Of a stretch of 32,136 nucleotides of DNA, positions 1 through 8,535 are shown piece after piece. Numbering within the stretch: position 1 is the first letter of the stretch; each line of letters begins with the position of its first letter. This stretch comes from Nitrososphaerota archaeon. Its GTDB lineage: Archaea; Thermoproteota; Nitrososphaeria; Conexivisphaerales; UBA164. The notes beneath the pieces are model-generated. The model was not told the origin of the DNA and ran no database searches. It was given only the letters and a program-made list of their open reading frames with translations. The position numbers and the translations under genes are program-made. The DNA lies in contig JAMCTX010000020.1 in the NCBI GenBank assembly GCA_023381255.1, positions 1-32,136 on the forward strand. Reading direction: 5' to 3'.

Positions 1-23
1 CCTACACGACGCTCTTCCGATCT
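1..23. other. Illumina adapter remnant at contig end
   Basis: The first 23 bases match the 3' end of the standard Illumina TruSeq read-1 adapter, including CTACACGACGCTCTTCC followed by GATCT. The match runs exactly to base 23, after which an ilvD reading frame begins in mid-gene. This is sequencing-library DNA, not genome, and it marks the end of the assembled contig. Nothing biological should be read from these bases. Confidence 0.97.
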
Positions 24-24
24 G

Positions 25-765
25 TACATGATAGAAGACCTGCATGATGCTGGTGGCGTGCCGGCTATTATGAAGGCGGTAAAAAATAAACTCGAGCTTG
101 ACCTGCCGACCGTGAGCGGCTTGGATGTTGGGGAAATAATTGAAAATGCGGCAATCGGCAATGCGGAAATTATAAGGGGTCAAAGCAATCCCGTCCACAG
201 GACAGGGGGAATCGCCATCCTTAAGGGAAACCTGGCGCCCAACGGATCAGTAATAAAGGTCGGGGCGCTCAGGGAAAATTACAGGTTTACCGGAAAGGCC
301 GTGGCGTTTGATTCAGAGGAGGAAGCGTTCAAAGCGGTGGTAGGCGGGAAAATCCAGCCCGGGCACGTAATCGTGATCAGGTATGAAGGGCCAAAGGGGG
401 GACCTGGAATGAGAGAGATGCTCGACATTACAAGCGCCGTGGTTGGAATGAAGATAGATGACGGGGTTGCCCTGATAACCGACGGGAGATTTTCCGGAGG
501 CACCAGGGGGCCTGCCGTGGGGCACATAAGCCCGGAGGCCTGGGACTGCGGGCCGATAGCGCTTGTAAATGACGACGACATAATTGAAATAGACGTGCCG
601 GGCAGAAGGCTGAGCCTGAAGGTCAGTGACGAGGAACTTAAGGCCAGAAAGGAAAGGTGGGTTAGGCCAAAAATTAAAACGGATTCGCCTTTGCTGAAGA
701 GGTACTCCCACCTTGTAACATCGTCGGACATGGGATGCGTGATGAGGAAGGATTTTTATGGATAA
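25..765 (+). CDS. ilvD: Dihydroxy-acid dehydratase, C-terminal part (5' end missing)
   Basis: Dihydroxy-acid dehydratase converts 2,3-dihydroxy-acids to 2-keto acids in the last common steps of valine and isoleucine synthesis, using an Fe-S cluster and Mg2+. About 246 codons are present of the usual 550-570, so only the C-terminal part is here. Visible family motifs are GGIAILKGNLAPNG, EGPKGGPGMREML and DGRFSGGTRGPAVGHISPEA; the last contains the serine that acts as catalytic base in this family. The N-terminal part with the cluster cysteines lies beyond the contig end. The frame is open from the base after the adapter, so the ATG at 28 is an internal methionine and not a start. The stop overlaps the start of the following citramalate synthase by 8 bases (ATGGATAA), which indicates one operon for isoleucine synthesis. 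Confidence 0.95.
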   Translation, partial: YMIEDLHDAGGVPAIMKAVKNKLELDLPTVSGLDVGEIIENAAIGNAEIIRGQSNPVHRTGGIAILKGNLAPNGSVIKVGALRENYRFTGKAVAFDSEEEAFKAVVGGKIQPGHVIVIRYEGPKGGPGMREMLDITSAVVGMKIDDGVALITDGRFSGGTRGPAVGHISPEAWDCGPIALVNDDDIIEIDVPGRRLSLKVSDEELKARKERWVRPKIKTDSPLLKRYSHLVTSSDMGCVMRKDFYG

Positions 766-2332
766 AGTTGAGATTCTGGACACCACGCTCAGGGATGGCA
801 GCCAGATGGCAGGAGTTAACTTTACGCTTGAAGACAAGCTTGACATAACTAAAAGGCTTGACGAACTGGGGGTTGATTTTATAGAAGGCGGCTGGCCCGG
901 TTCAAATCCAAAGGACATAAATTACTTCAAGGAGGTGAAGAAGATACCGATTGCGTATTCAAAAATATCGGCGTTTGGGTCCACAAAGAGGAAGCCCGGC
1001 AGCGAAGACAGGAATCTGGAAACGATAATTCAGGCAGACACAGAATTTGCCACCCTTTTTGGAAAGACCTGGAAGCTGCACGTAAAGGAGGTCCTGAAGC
1101 TAACGCCGGCCGAAAACCTGTCGCTTATAGGAGAATCCATTGATTACCTGAAATCACACGGAATTAAAGTGATCTACGATGCTGAACACTTTTTTGACGG
1201 TTACAGGGATGACCCTGAATATGCGCTGAGCACGCTTCGCGCCGCTTCTGGCGCATATGCAGTAGTCCTTGCCGACACAAACGGCGGCACGCTGACGCAC
1301 GTGCTCTCGGGCATAATTCAGGAAGTAAAAAGGAAGTTCCCATTCAAAATTGGCATCCACGCGCACAACGATTCCGGCGTTGCCGTTGCAAATTCACTTA
1401 TGGCTGTGGAGCAAGGAGCAAGCCACGTGCAGGGTACAATAAACGGCCTGGGTGAGAGGTGCGGAAATGCCGACCTCGTGCAAATAATACCGGCACTGGA
1501 GCTTAAAATGGGTTTACGGGCGCTGAATAACGAAGGCGGGTTAAGGGCCCTAAAGGACATATCTTCGTATGTATATGGCATTCTCAACATTCGCGAAAAC
1601 CCGTACCAGCCGTATGTTGGTAAATATGCGTTCACCCACAAGGGGGGAGTGCACATAGATGCTATGATGAAGGATTCAAGGACGTACGAGCATATCGACC
1701 CGGAAAGGGTTGGAAACGTGCGCAATTATGTTGTATCTGAACTGTCTGGAAGGGCAGCCCTGCTGAAATATTCCCAGGAACTCGGCCTGGAGCTGGAAAA
1801 GGACCACCCAGCTGTCATCAAATCACTTGGCGAAATCAAGGAGCTTGAGGCCTACGGCATAGTTGAAAATGCTGATGCGACGGTAAAGCTGATAATTCTC
1901 AAAAACCTGGGGATTTATGCCGATAAGTTCAACGTGCTTTACTGGATGGCAAATGCCAGGGACACAAACGGCAGAACCGAATCGGAAGGCGAGGTAATAG
2001 TTAGGGTGGACAACGAAGTCCACTATGAGAGGGAATTCGGGGTGGGCCCAGTCCATGCACTGGACAATGCGCTCAGGAAAGTGATAGTCAGGGTATTTGA
2101 AATCCTCAAAACCACAGAGTTGCTTAACTACAAAGTAAGCGTGACTGAAGGCGACAGCAAGGGGACGGCCTCCTACGTAAGGGTTTTTATAGAGTTTGGG
2201 GACAGGAAGCTCCGCTGGTCAACAACCGGAGTTTCAAAAAATATACTGGAAGCTTCCGTTAAGGCGCTTACCGACGGCTACAATTACAGGCTGGCGCTGG
2301 AGGAACTTAGCCGTTTGGACAGGTTGGAGTAG
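758..2332 (+). CDS. cimA: (R)-citramalate synthase (CimA type)
   Basis: Predicted to condense pyruvate with acetyl-CoA to (R)-citramalate, the entry to threonine-independent isoleucine synthesis. The 524 residues begin with DTTLRDG (8-14). HAHNDSGVAVANS (201-213) carries the HxH metal ligands, and GLGERCGNADL (230-240) follows; these are signatures of the isopropylmalate/homocitrate/citramalate synthase family. The run GGWPGSNPKD (44-53) is typical of the CimA branch rather than LeuA, and the length fits CimA. Residues from about 385 on look like the LeuA-type allosteric domain that binds the end product. The start overlaps the end of ilvD, supporting the isoleucine assignment. The last 49 bases overlap, in convergent orientation, the end of the aminopeptidase gene. 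A divergent 2-isopropylmalate synthase is the less likely alternative. Confidence 0.88.
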   Translation: MDKVEILDTTLRDGSQMAGVNFTLEDKLDITKRLDELGVDFIEGGWPGSNPKDINYFKEVKKIPIAYSKISAFGSTKRKPGSEDRNLETIIQADTEFATLFGKTWKLHVKEVLKLTPAENLSLIGESIDYLKSHGIKVIYDAEHFFDGYRDDPEYALSTLRAASGAYAVVLADTNGGTLTHVLSGIIQEVKRKFPFKIGIHAHNDSGVAVANSLMAVEQGASHVQGTINGLGERCGNADLVQIIPALELKMGLRALNNEGGLRALKDISSYVYGILNIRENPYQPYVGKYAFTHKGGVHIDAMMKDSRTYEHIDPERVGNVRNYVVSELSGRAALLKYSQELGLELEKDHPAVIKSLGEIKELEAYGIVENADATVKLIILKNLGIYADKFNVLYWMANARDTNGRTESEGEVIVRVDNEVHYEREFGVGPVHALDNALRKVIVRVFEILKTTELLNYKVSVTEGDSKGTASYVRVFIEFGDRKLRWSTTGVSKNILEASVKALTDGYNYRLALEELSRLDRLE

Positions 2333-4626
2333 ATGCCCATCAGCTCGATTCCTACAGAGATTCCCATGCTTGCTTCAGGAGTAGGATTGTTTTTGAAGAA
2401 GTCCGTGACCTCCTTTTCCCTCCCCAGGCCTATAAATGGTATTGTGTAGGAGATTATTCTGGGAAGCACGCCGCTGCCCGAATATATTTTTCTCAGGGTG
2501 CCGTAGTTCTCGGTAAGCCACGACCATATCATCTCCCTGTTGCCATAATTTGTAATTGAGGCTGTAATTGCCCTTATATCCTGCTTTTTTACTTTATCAC
2601 TTAGCAGCAGCTTCAGCGCTTCCTTCAGCCCCTCGCGTTCCCTTATATTAACCATGCCAGCAATTATCCTTGACTTGTCCTCATCGTTTTTTGCGCTGGT
2701 ATAAATGCGGAGCAGCTCATTAAATGGGTCGCCTGAATATATTGCCTTCGACAGGGCAACCGTGGATTTCATGTCCGGTTCTGCCGAGAAGAAATCGGAT
2801 TCAGCAAATGACCTTCCGGATGAGTTGTCAACAAGCACCAGCCTCCTGGATAAAGCGCCGGCAAGCACTTTTGCTGTTGGGTCCTGTTTCTGGCTCCACT
2901 GATTTAACTGCTTCCTGTGAAATTCTATGAATTGCTCCCTCACGACGGGCTGGTTCACTGATAAAATCTGCGTAAGTTGGCTTGAGACTTCCCAAACAGG
3001 CAGATAACCCGAATCTTCATAATATTCCTTTATCAGGCTCAGGTACTTCCGTAATTCAATATTCCCCGAAATCAGCATTGCATATGAATCCGATGCCACA
3101 TTCCACCTGTCGAAGGCGTTCCTGGATTTTAAAAGCGCCTCATTCCAGTCCTGATACTGGACCCTGTAGAAACCGCTGCCGTTGGCATTGAGTTTGGTTG
3201 CCCTCTTTATTAAGCCTGATTCAGCATCTAGGAGCTCCGATTCTGTGACGTCCCCGTGGTAATACGTTAAGGGCACCGGCCATACGCCATGCTCGCTGCC
3301 TTTAAAAAGGAATTTTTTCTGCTTCACCCTGAGCTTATCCCCCTCCTCTTCAAGATTGAGCACGGGGTGGCCCGGAAGGGTTACCCACTCTTTCATGATC
3401 CTGCTGATTGGCAACCCTGAGCTTTCTTCAAGTGAAATCCACAGGTCCTGCATGGTGGCGTTTGAAAAGGAGTACTTTTTCAGGTAGCTTCTTATGCCCT
3501 GCATAAATCGTTCCGAACCCATATAGCTCTCAAGCATTCTCAGAACGCTGGCCCCCTTTCCATAACTTATATCGTCAAATATCTGTTCAATGTCATCTTC
3601 AGATTTGACGTCAACATGTATGGGGTGGGTCGACGAAATGGAATCCATCAGAAGGGCTGGCGATGTTTCGCCAAGCACAAAGTCGTTCCAGTGATCCCAT
3701 TCCGGATGCATGCTTTCAATGGCCTTGTAGCTCATAAATGTGGCGAAGCTTTCGTTTAGCCATAAATCGTCCCACCATTTCATCGTAACCAGATCGCCAA
3801 ACCACTGGTGCGCAAGCTCATGTGCTATGACTACTGCTACGCTTCTTTTGGTTTGTTCAGCGCTTGATTCATCAGCCAGCAGCGCGGTTTCCCTGAAGGT
3901 TATTGCTCCCCAGTTTTCCATCGCGCCCATCGCGAACTCCGGGACGGCTATCAGGTGCATCTTTGGCAGCGCGAACTTTATCCCAAAATACTGCTCGTAG
4001 AATTCTATAGCGCCCTTTGCTACTTCAAGCGCGAACTTCCCCCTTTTAGACCTGTTCCCGTAAGATGCAACGTACAGCTCCTTCCCGTCAAACCTGTCTG
4101 CTATGAAATCAAACGGCCCGACCCCCAGATAAAGGAGGTAGCTGGACATGGCTGGCGTTTCCATAAATTCGACCATCTTAACTTTTCCTTCTCTTTCCGA
4201 CCTGACCTGGGGCATGTTTGATATCACCTCCAGGTCCGTGTCAACATAAACTATGAGCCTGTACCTGGCCTTGAAAGCCGGGTTATCCACACAGGGTATA
4301 AAGTATCTTGCACCGTTTGGCTCAAAGTGTGTAGTAAACACCTTGCCACCATCATACCGCGCAACATAAAAGCCCATCAGGTTGCTGGAAACGCTGTTTG
4401 AAAAATTAACTTCCACGCTTCTGTCGATTTTCCCCGTGATCCGGAGCTTCTTTCCATCGTATGCATAATTTGCAGACTTTCCATCAACCTTTATCCCCTC
4501 AATTTTCATGTCTACTGCATCCAGTTCCAGGCCATCCATCCTGCCTGCTTCAATTACCTCCCTCCCGCTGTACTTCTCAGAACTGTAATCCACCTTCAGT
4601 TCAACCAAATATCTTGCGTCGCTCAT
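2284..4626 (-). CDS. M1-family zinc aminopeptidase (tricorn-interacting factor F2/F3 type)
   Basis: Cytosolic aminopeptidase that trims short peptides released by proteasome and tricorn-type proteases. Motifs are numbered here from an upstream in-frame ATG at 4644: GAMEN (240-244) binds the peptide N-terminus, HELAH (275-279) supplies two zinc ligands and the catalytic Glu, and LNESF (296-300) supplies the third ligand at E298, with the exact M1 spacing. Total length of about 780 fits factors F2/F3, and there is no signal peptide. I prefer the ATG at 4626 (protein beginning MSDARYLVEL). The TATA element centred near 4655 would place transcription start at about 4630, making this start nearly leaderless and leaving the ATG at 4644 upstream of the transcript. 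The C-terminal codons overlap the end of the convergent citramalate synthase gene by 49 bases. Whether it is F2 or F3 cannot be decided here. Confidence 0.92.
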   Translation of the reverse strand: MSDARYLVELKVDYSSEKYSGREVIEAGRMDGLELDAVDMKIEGIKVDGKSANYAYDGKKLRITGKIDRSVEVNFSNSVSSNLMGFYVARYDGGKVFTTHFEPNGARYFIPCVDNPAFKARYRLIVYVDTDLEVISNMPQVRSEREGKVKMVEFMETPAMSSYLLYLGVGPFDFIADRFDGKELYVASYGNRSKRGKFALEVAKGAIEFYEQYFGIKFALPKMHLIAVPEFAMGAMENWGAITFRETALLADESSAEQTKRSVAVVIAHELAHQWFGDLVTMKWWDDLWLNESFATFMSYKAIESMHPEWDHWNDFVLGETSPALLMDSISSTHPIHVDVKSEDDIEQIFDDISYGKGASVLRMLESYMGSERFMQGIRSYLKKYSFSNATMQDLWISLEESSGLPISRIMKEWVTLPGHPVLNLEEEGDKLRVKQKKFLFKGSEHGVWPVPLTYYHGDVTESELLDAESGLIKRATKLNANGSGFYRVQYQDWNEALLKSRNAFDRWNVASDSYAMLISGNIELRKYLSLIKEYYEDSGYLPVWEVSSQLTQILSVNQPVVREQFIEFHRKQLNQWSQKQDPTAKVLAGALSRRLVLVDNSSGRSFAESDFFSAEPDMKSTVALSKAIYSGDPFNELLRIYTSAKNDEDKSRIIAGMVNIREREGLKEALKLLLSDKVKKQDIRAITASITNYGNREMIWSWLTENYGTLRKIYSGSGVLPRIISYTIPFIGLGREKEVTDFFKNNPTPEASMGISVGIELMGIYSNLSKRLSSSSASL

Positions 4627-4646
4627 TTGCCCTGTATTTATCATAC

Positions 4647-4662
4647 TAAATATTATATATTT
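4647..4662. promoter_or_regulatory. Shared, nearly symmetric TATA element for divergent genes
   Basis: The near-palindromic run AAATATTATATATTT sits midway between the ATG at 4626 (minus) and the ATG at 4685 (plus). Both are about 29-30 bases from its centre, the spacing expected for leaderless archaeal transcripts in both directions. It is the only good TATA box in the 58-base gap. Confidence 0.7.
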
Positions 4663-4684
4663 CCCCCATCAATGCTTAAGGGCA

Positions 4685-5209
4685 ATGAAAAAGGGCATAA
4701 TCAACGTCGTTTTCTATATATCGGTGATCCTGCTGATAGTAAATGTGGCATTGCTGGCTCTAAACGTTGCTGGAGTTGCATATCCGGTAATGGGAGTAAG
4801 CATGCAGCCAAAACTTTACACCGGATATATTGCATTTATTCAGCCTGTCAATATAAGCCAGCTTCAGGTCAATAAAAGCATAGTGGTCTACTATAACCCG
4901 TTTTACCGGGAACTGGTGATACACCATGTTGTAGGAAGGGTAAACAATGGTGTTATAGTACAGGGTTTTAACAAATTGACTAACCCTACACCTGACATGA
5001 ACTTTACAAGCATGGAACCGCTTGTTGTAACCCAGAGCATGATAAGGGGGGTCGTTGTATTTTATGCTCCACTATTTGGGTTCTTCATTTTAAGGCCTTA
5101 CAGCTATATCGTTCTGGTTTTCTTCCTGGTGATGCTTGTTCTTAAAATGATCGTCGACAGAAAACCGGCGCAAAAACTAAAATCTACAGATAATCTCACT
5201 CCTCCATAG
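4685..5209 (+). CDS. Archaeal signal peptidase I
   Basis: Membrane serine protease that removes signal peptides from exported proteins. Of the 174 residues, an N-terminal membrane segment (about 8-33) leads straight into GVSMQP, whose Ser39 is the expected nucleophile. IHHVVGRV (79-86) supplies the histidine that archaeal enzymes use in place of the bacterial lysine. NPTPDMNF (100-107) supplies the conserved aspartate region. A second hydrophobic stretch at about 118-158 forms a C-terminal membrane segment followed by a basic tail. The GD that normally follows the serine motif reads TG here, a small departure. Translation starts about 30 bases from the shared TATA element, so the message is probably leaderless. 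Confidence 0.87.
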   Translation: MKKGIINVVFYISVILLIVNVALLALNVAGVAYPVMGVSMQPKLYTGYIAFIQPVNISQLQVNKSIVVYYNPFYRELVIHHVVGRVNNGVIVQGFNKLTNPTPDMNFTSMEPLVVTQSMIRGVVVFYAPLFGFFILRPYSYIVLVFFLVMLVLKMIVDRKPAQKLKSTDNLTPP

Positions 5210-5583
5210 AATAATTGAAAATTTTGCTCCGTTCGCTTTGAGCGTGCCAACCATATTCTTGTGGCCCGGATTTTGCATGCAGGCATATACGTTCAGTTCA
5301 TCTATCTTTTTAGGAAGCTGCCTTTTACCAAACCTGCATGAGTATTTCAGCCTGCAGCATCAAGTTAATCGACAATTGCATAATTTGGCATTCCTTAAGG
5401 CCCGTGCAACGTGGTATTTAGCTACTTAACATTATCACTAGACAATTTTCCAGTTTCGCTTCCTGCATGGCATTTGGCATACAAATATCGCGCTATTCCT
5501 GCTAAAGCAAAAAGTTTCCTGCCATAAAAGTTATGAAGAATTTTTAAATAAGATATTTATGCATGTTTTACGCTGGTTACCAT
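5210..5583. other. Gap without a convincing gene; promoter for downstream gene
   Basis: About 370 bases contain no reading frame with protein-like character; the short plus-strand frame around 5238-5429 resembles no family and has no promoter. The only signal is TTTTTAAATA at 5541-5550, a TATA box placing transcription start near 5572, just before the ATG at 5584. Confidence 0.55.
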
Positions 5584-7191
5584 ATGGTTAGGGCTACCTT
5601 CATTAGACCTTCTAACTATTCTGGCAGCGTATATCTTACAAAGTGGGGCTTTTTGCCGGCTCCCCTTGGCCTGCTGCAGCTTGCTGGATGCGTCTTGACG
5701 CTCAAGGGCAGTTCGGTTCAGGTTATTGATATGGAGGCCGATAAATTCAAGACGGTGGATCAGGTTGTTGACGAAACCGTAAAATTTAACCCGGATATAG
5801 TTGGCATAACCCTTCATGCAACCGCAGCGCATAATACTGCAGGCGAAATAGCGCGCAGGATAAAGGAACAGAAGCCAGCCGCTGTGCTTGTGGCAGGCGG
5901 ACACCATGCAACATTTCTGCCGTATGAAATGCTCAGGCAGGGGTTTGATATATCCGTGCTTGGTGAGGGCGACGCAACCATGATTGACATATCGGAGGCC
6001 GTGGAAAAGGGAACCGGCTTCAGCGAAATCCCCGGGATCGTATACAAAAGCGGAGGCAAATTTATCAGAACCAAGCCCAGGCCTCTTATTGAGGACCTGG
6101 ACAGCCTCCCGATGCCCGCACTGGACCTCGTGAACAAGGACCTTTACTTTTTTAAAACCTTCGGCGGCAATGATACTGTCACATGCATTGAAACTGCGAG
6201 GGGATGCCCGTATGCCTGCGACTTTTGCTCTGTAACGCCGACATGGGGCAACAAGTGGAGGAACAAATCCCTGGACAGAATACTTGCCGAGCTTGACCTT
6301 GCGAAGAAGCTTGGCTATGACTGGGTATTCTTTACCGATGACATATTTGTTGTTTACCCCAATGTAAAGCAAAGGATGAAACTTTTTGAAAAGATGATCG
6401 AGCGTAACTATAACTTCAAGTTCATAGTTCAGATGAGGGCTGACGTAACCAGCAAGAACCCTGAACTCATAAGGAAGGGGGCGGAAGCTGGAATGACAAT
6501 AGCGTTTTTAGGAATAGAATCTGGAAGCCAGGAAACGCTGAAGAAAATGCACAAGGGAACGTTTATCCCGCAGTCGGTCAAAGCTGTACAGATACTCAGC
6601 AAATATGGAATAATCACGCTTGGCGGCATGATGCTTGGGGCGCCATACGAAAGCATAAGGGATATGTTGAATACCGTGAAGTTTTCCCACAAGCTTGCGG
6701 ATGCGGGGCTGGATGCGGTGCAGTTCAGCATGTACACTCCGCTCCCCGGTACCAGAATATTTGACGATGCGGTCAGGAACAACCTGCTGTTCACTCTGGA
6801 CTGGGACAGGTATGACATACTTACTCCGGTCATGAGGACGCGTGTTCATCCTGTAATAACGCAAATAATACAGTGGTACGGCCATTACTCATTTTATATA
6901 CTCAAATACCTGAAGGGCAAGATCTCTGGCAGGGAGGCTGCTACAGCCAGCAAGGACAGGCTGGTAAAAAATGCCACGAAATTCATTTTTGATATGTTCC
7001 CGGAATATTTGAAAGATATTTCAAGGTTTCCGGCCTTCCTTTACAAAACAGCCAGGCTCTATAATTCCAAGGCAACAGCAATCAGTGCTGACAAGATGAA
7101 GGAGCTGCTGCAATTCTCTGGCAGCATAGTCTATGAGGAAGTGGGCGGCAAGAATCCGTATTTTATGATAAAGGAGGCAGAATGGACATGA
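5584..7191 (+). CDS. B12-binding-domain radical SAM protein
   Basis: A radical SAM enzyme of 535 residues, substrate unknown. The N-terminal 160 residues form a cobalamin-binding-like Rossmann domain (VVDETVKFNPDIVGITLHA, then VLVAGGHHATFLP and SVLGEGD), although the DxHxxG histidine that ligates cobalt is not evident. The cluster motif RGCPYACDFC gives C208, C212 and C215 (CxxxCxxC), followed by typical barrel motifs such as VFFTDDIF and FLGIESGSQETLKKMHKG. The ATG at 5584 was chosen over 5563 because the TATA box at 5541-5550 places transcription start near 5572, and MVRATFIRPS resembles the usual first strand. Known archaeal relatives of this architecture include tetraether-lipid ring synthases and methyltransferases; assigning either here would be a guess. 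The stop overlaps the next gene as ATGA. Confidence 0.85.
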   Translation: MVRATFIRPSNYSGSVYLTKWGFLPAPLGLLQLAGCVLTLKGSSVQVIDMEADKFKTVDQVVDETVKFNPDIVGITLHATAAHNTAGEIARRIKEQKPAAVLVAGGHHATFLPYEMLRQGFDISVLGEGDATMIDISEAVEKGTGFSEIPGIVYKSGGKFIRTKPRPLIEDLDSLPMPALDLVNKDLYFFKTFGGNDTVTCIETARGCPYACDFCSVTPTWGNKWRNKSLDRILAELDLAKKLGYDWVFFTDDIFVVYPNVKQRMKLFEKMIERNYNFKFIVQMRADVTSKNPELIRKGAEAGMTIAFLGIESGSQETLKKMHKGTFIPQSVKAVQILSKYGIITLGGMMLGAPYESIRDMLNTVKFSHKLADAGLDAVQFSMYTPLPGTRIFDDAVRNNLLFTLDWDRYDILTPVMRTRVHPVITQIIQWYGHYSFYILKYLKGKISGREAATASKDRLVKNATKFIFDMFPEYLKDISRFPAFLYKTARLYNSKATAISADKMKELLQFSGSIVYEEVGGKNPYFMIKEAEWT

Positions 7192-7373
7192 AAGTGAAGA
7201 CGTGCGGGATATGCGGAAAGGAGTTCACATGCGGCAGCCCCCTTTCGTGCTGGTGTTCCGGCATATCGCTGACCAAGGGCCAGCTTGCAAAATTAAGGGA
7301 GCTCAGCAGCGACTGCGTATGCCCTGATTGCTTGGCAAAAGCATCAAGATCCCAGTTTGATCTGGTGCGCTAA
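7188..7373 (+). CDS. Small cysteine-rich CWC-type protein
   Basis: A 61-residue soluble protein with cysteine pattern CGIC, FTCG, SCWC and CVCPDC, matching the cysteine-rich CWC family (C..C...F.C...CWC...C.C..C). That family is of unknown function and probably binds metal. The start at 7188 forms an ATGA overlap with the upstream radical SAM gene and lies 10 bases after a strong GGAGG Shine-Dalgarno; an alternative ATG at 7182 adds two residues. Its position between two radical SAM genes suggests a role with them, perhaps in Fe-S or substrate handling, but this is inference from neighbourhood only. Confidence 0.75.
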   Translation: MKVKTCGICGKEFTCGSPLSCWCSGISLTKGQLAKLRELSSDCVCPDCLAKASRSQFDLVR

Positions 7374-7413
7374 AAATTTTTGTAATACACTTATAATCGA
7401 AACAGGCGAAAAC

Positions 7414-8385
7414 ATGTCGTTGCTGTCAAAGCTGCACATGGTCAATGGGTTCATTATGACCAAGTACTTTAATAGGGTACCGTTTTACGCCACTTACAAC
7501 GTCACATTTAGATGCAATTCAAGATGCGTGTATTGCGACTACTGGAAAAGCGACCCTCCTGAATTAAACACCGAAAATGCATTGAGGGTTATAGACAGAA
7601 TGGCCGAATCAGGAATATCGATGCTGGCCATAAGCGGCGGCGAACCCCTCCTCAGGAATGATTTGGTTCCCTTGCTTAAAAGGGCAAGGGATTCTGGCGT
7701 TGTAACCACGCTGAACACCAGCGGGCTTATTATCAAAGAACAGCTTGCGTTTGAGCTGGCTAAATATGTTGACGCACTAACCATTTCCATCGACGGCCCG
7801 CCGGAAATCCACGATAAACAAAGGGGAATAAGCGGGGCGTTTGAAAGGTCCCTGAGAGCACTGGCGCTATACAAATCCGCGGGGATCAAGGTTGGCATCA
7901 ACATGGTGCTTACCGACCTTAACAGAGATCTGGTTTTGGAAACGTATAACCTTCTGGAAAGCCATATTGATTTTATGACCGTTCAGCCGGTAAATCCGCC
8001 GCTGAAAAACAGCATTAGTGAAAAAACCGTAGATGACCTTTATTCAATTAAGGATAAGGGGAAGCTGTTCTTGCCCGAGCAGTACATCGAAAAAATGAAA
8101 GAATACTTTGACGGGAGCTTCGCCAAAATCTGCGATGCGCTGAAACTTTATTATGCTGTTGACCCGTTGGGCAACGTAACTGCCTGCGCCCCACGGCACG
8201 ACATCATAGTGGGGAATTTGCTGCAAGATTCCTACAGACAAATAGTCAGCAGCATTTCAAAAACTTCCATGGAAAAGATAGAAAATTGCTCCGGTTGCTA
8301 CCTTGTATGCACAGTGGGAGTCAATATGCAGATTAAACAGCCAATTTTAAGCAGCGCAACGCAGGGAATTAGGACATACTTTTAG
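7414..8385 (+). CDS. Radical SAM protein with SPASM-like C-terminal cysteines
   Basis: A 323-residue radical SAM enzyme. FRCNSRCVYCDYWK gives the CxxxCxxC cluster motif at C34, C38 and C41; SGGEPLL is the SAM-binding GGEP motif, and ISIDGPPEIHD is a typical barrel strand. The C-terminal part contains cysteines in KICD, TACAP, ENCSGC and LVC, arranged like the auxiliary Fe-S cluster of SPASM/twitch enzymes that modify peptides, proteins or porphyrins. An upstream in-frame start at 7357 would overlap the CWC gene, but MSLLSKLHMVNGF at 7414 is the natural beginning. It lies 40 bases after the CWC gene, likely in the same transcript. Substrate not recognised. Confidence 0.85.
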   Translation: MSLLSKLHMVNGFIMTKYFNRVPFYATYNVTFRCNSRCVYCDYWKSDPPELNTENALRVIDRMAESGISMLAISGGEPLLRNDLVPLLKRARDSGVVTTLNTSGLIIKEQLAFELAKYVDALTISIDGPPEIHDKQRGISGAFERSLRALALYKSAGIKVGINMVLTDLNRDLVLETYNLLESHIDFMTVQPVNPPLKNSISEKTVDDLYSIKDKGKLFLPEQYIEKMKEYFDGSFAKICDALKLYYAVDPLGNVTACAPRHDIIVGNLLQDSYRQIVSSISKTSMEKIENCSGCYLVCTVGVNMQIKQPILSSATQGIRTYF

Positions 8386-8525
8386 CTTTTCGGTAAACAG
8401 CAGGCGTTGGCGCTTCTAAAAAAATACAAAAATAATTATTAATATCTTAAGCATCAATAATTGCAAATGCATAAAGGATTTTGCCTTGATGGAACAAGTG
8501 CAGAATTTGCATGCCCCTAGATTCT

Positions 8526-8530
8526 GGTGA
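8526..8530 (+). promoter_or_regulatory. Shine-Dalgarno that decides the start at 8536
   Basis: GGTGA lies five bases before the ATG at 8536 and pairs with the 3' end of archaeal 16S rRNA. The in-frame GTG at 8527 is part of this site and is therefore unlikely to be the start. A TATA-like run (AATAATTATTAATA) lies at about 8430-8443, giving a leader of roughly 70 bases. Confidence 0.6.
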
Positions 8531-8535
8531 TAAAA

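Noticed and set aside
5238-5429. A 63-codon frame after the signal peptidase gene.
   Set aside because: No promoter, no ribosome site and no family-like sequence; it appears to be chance.
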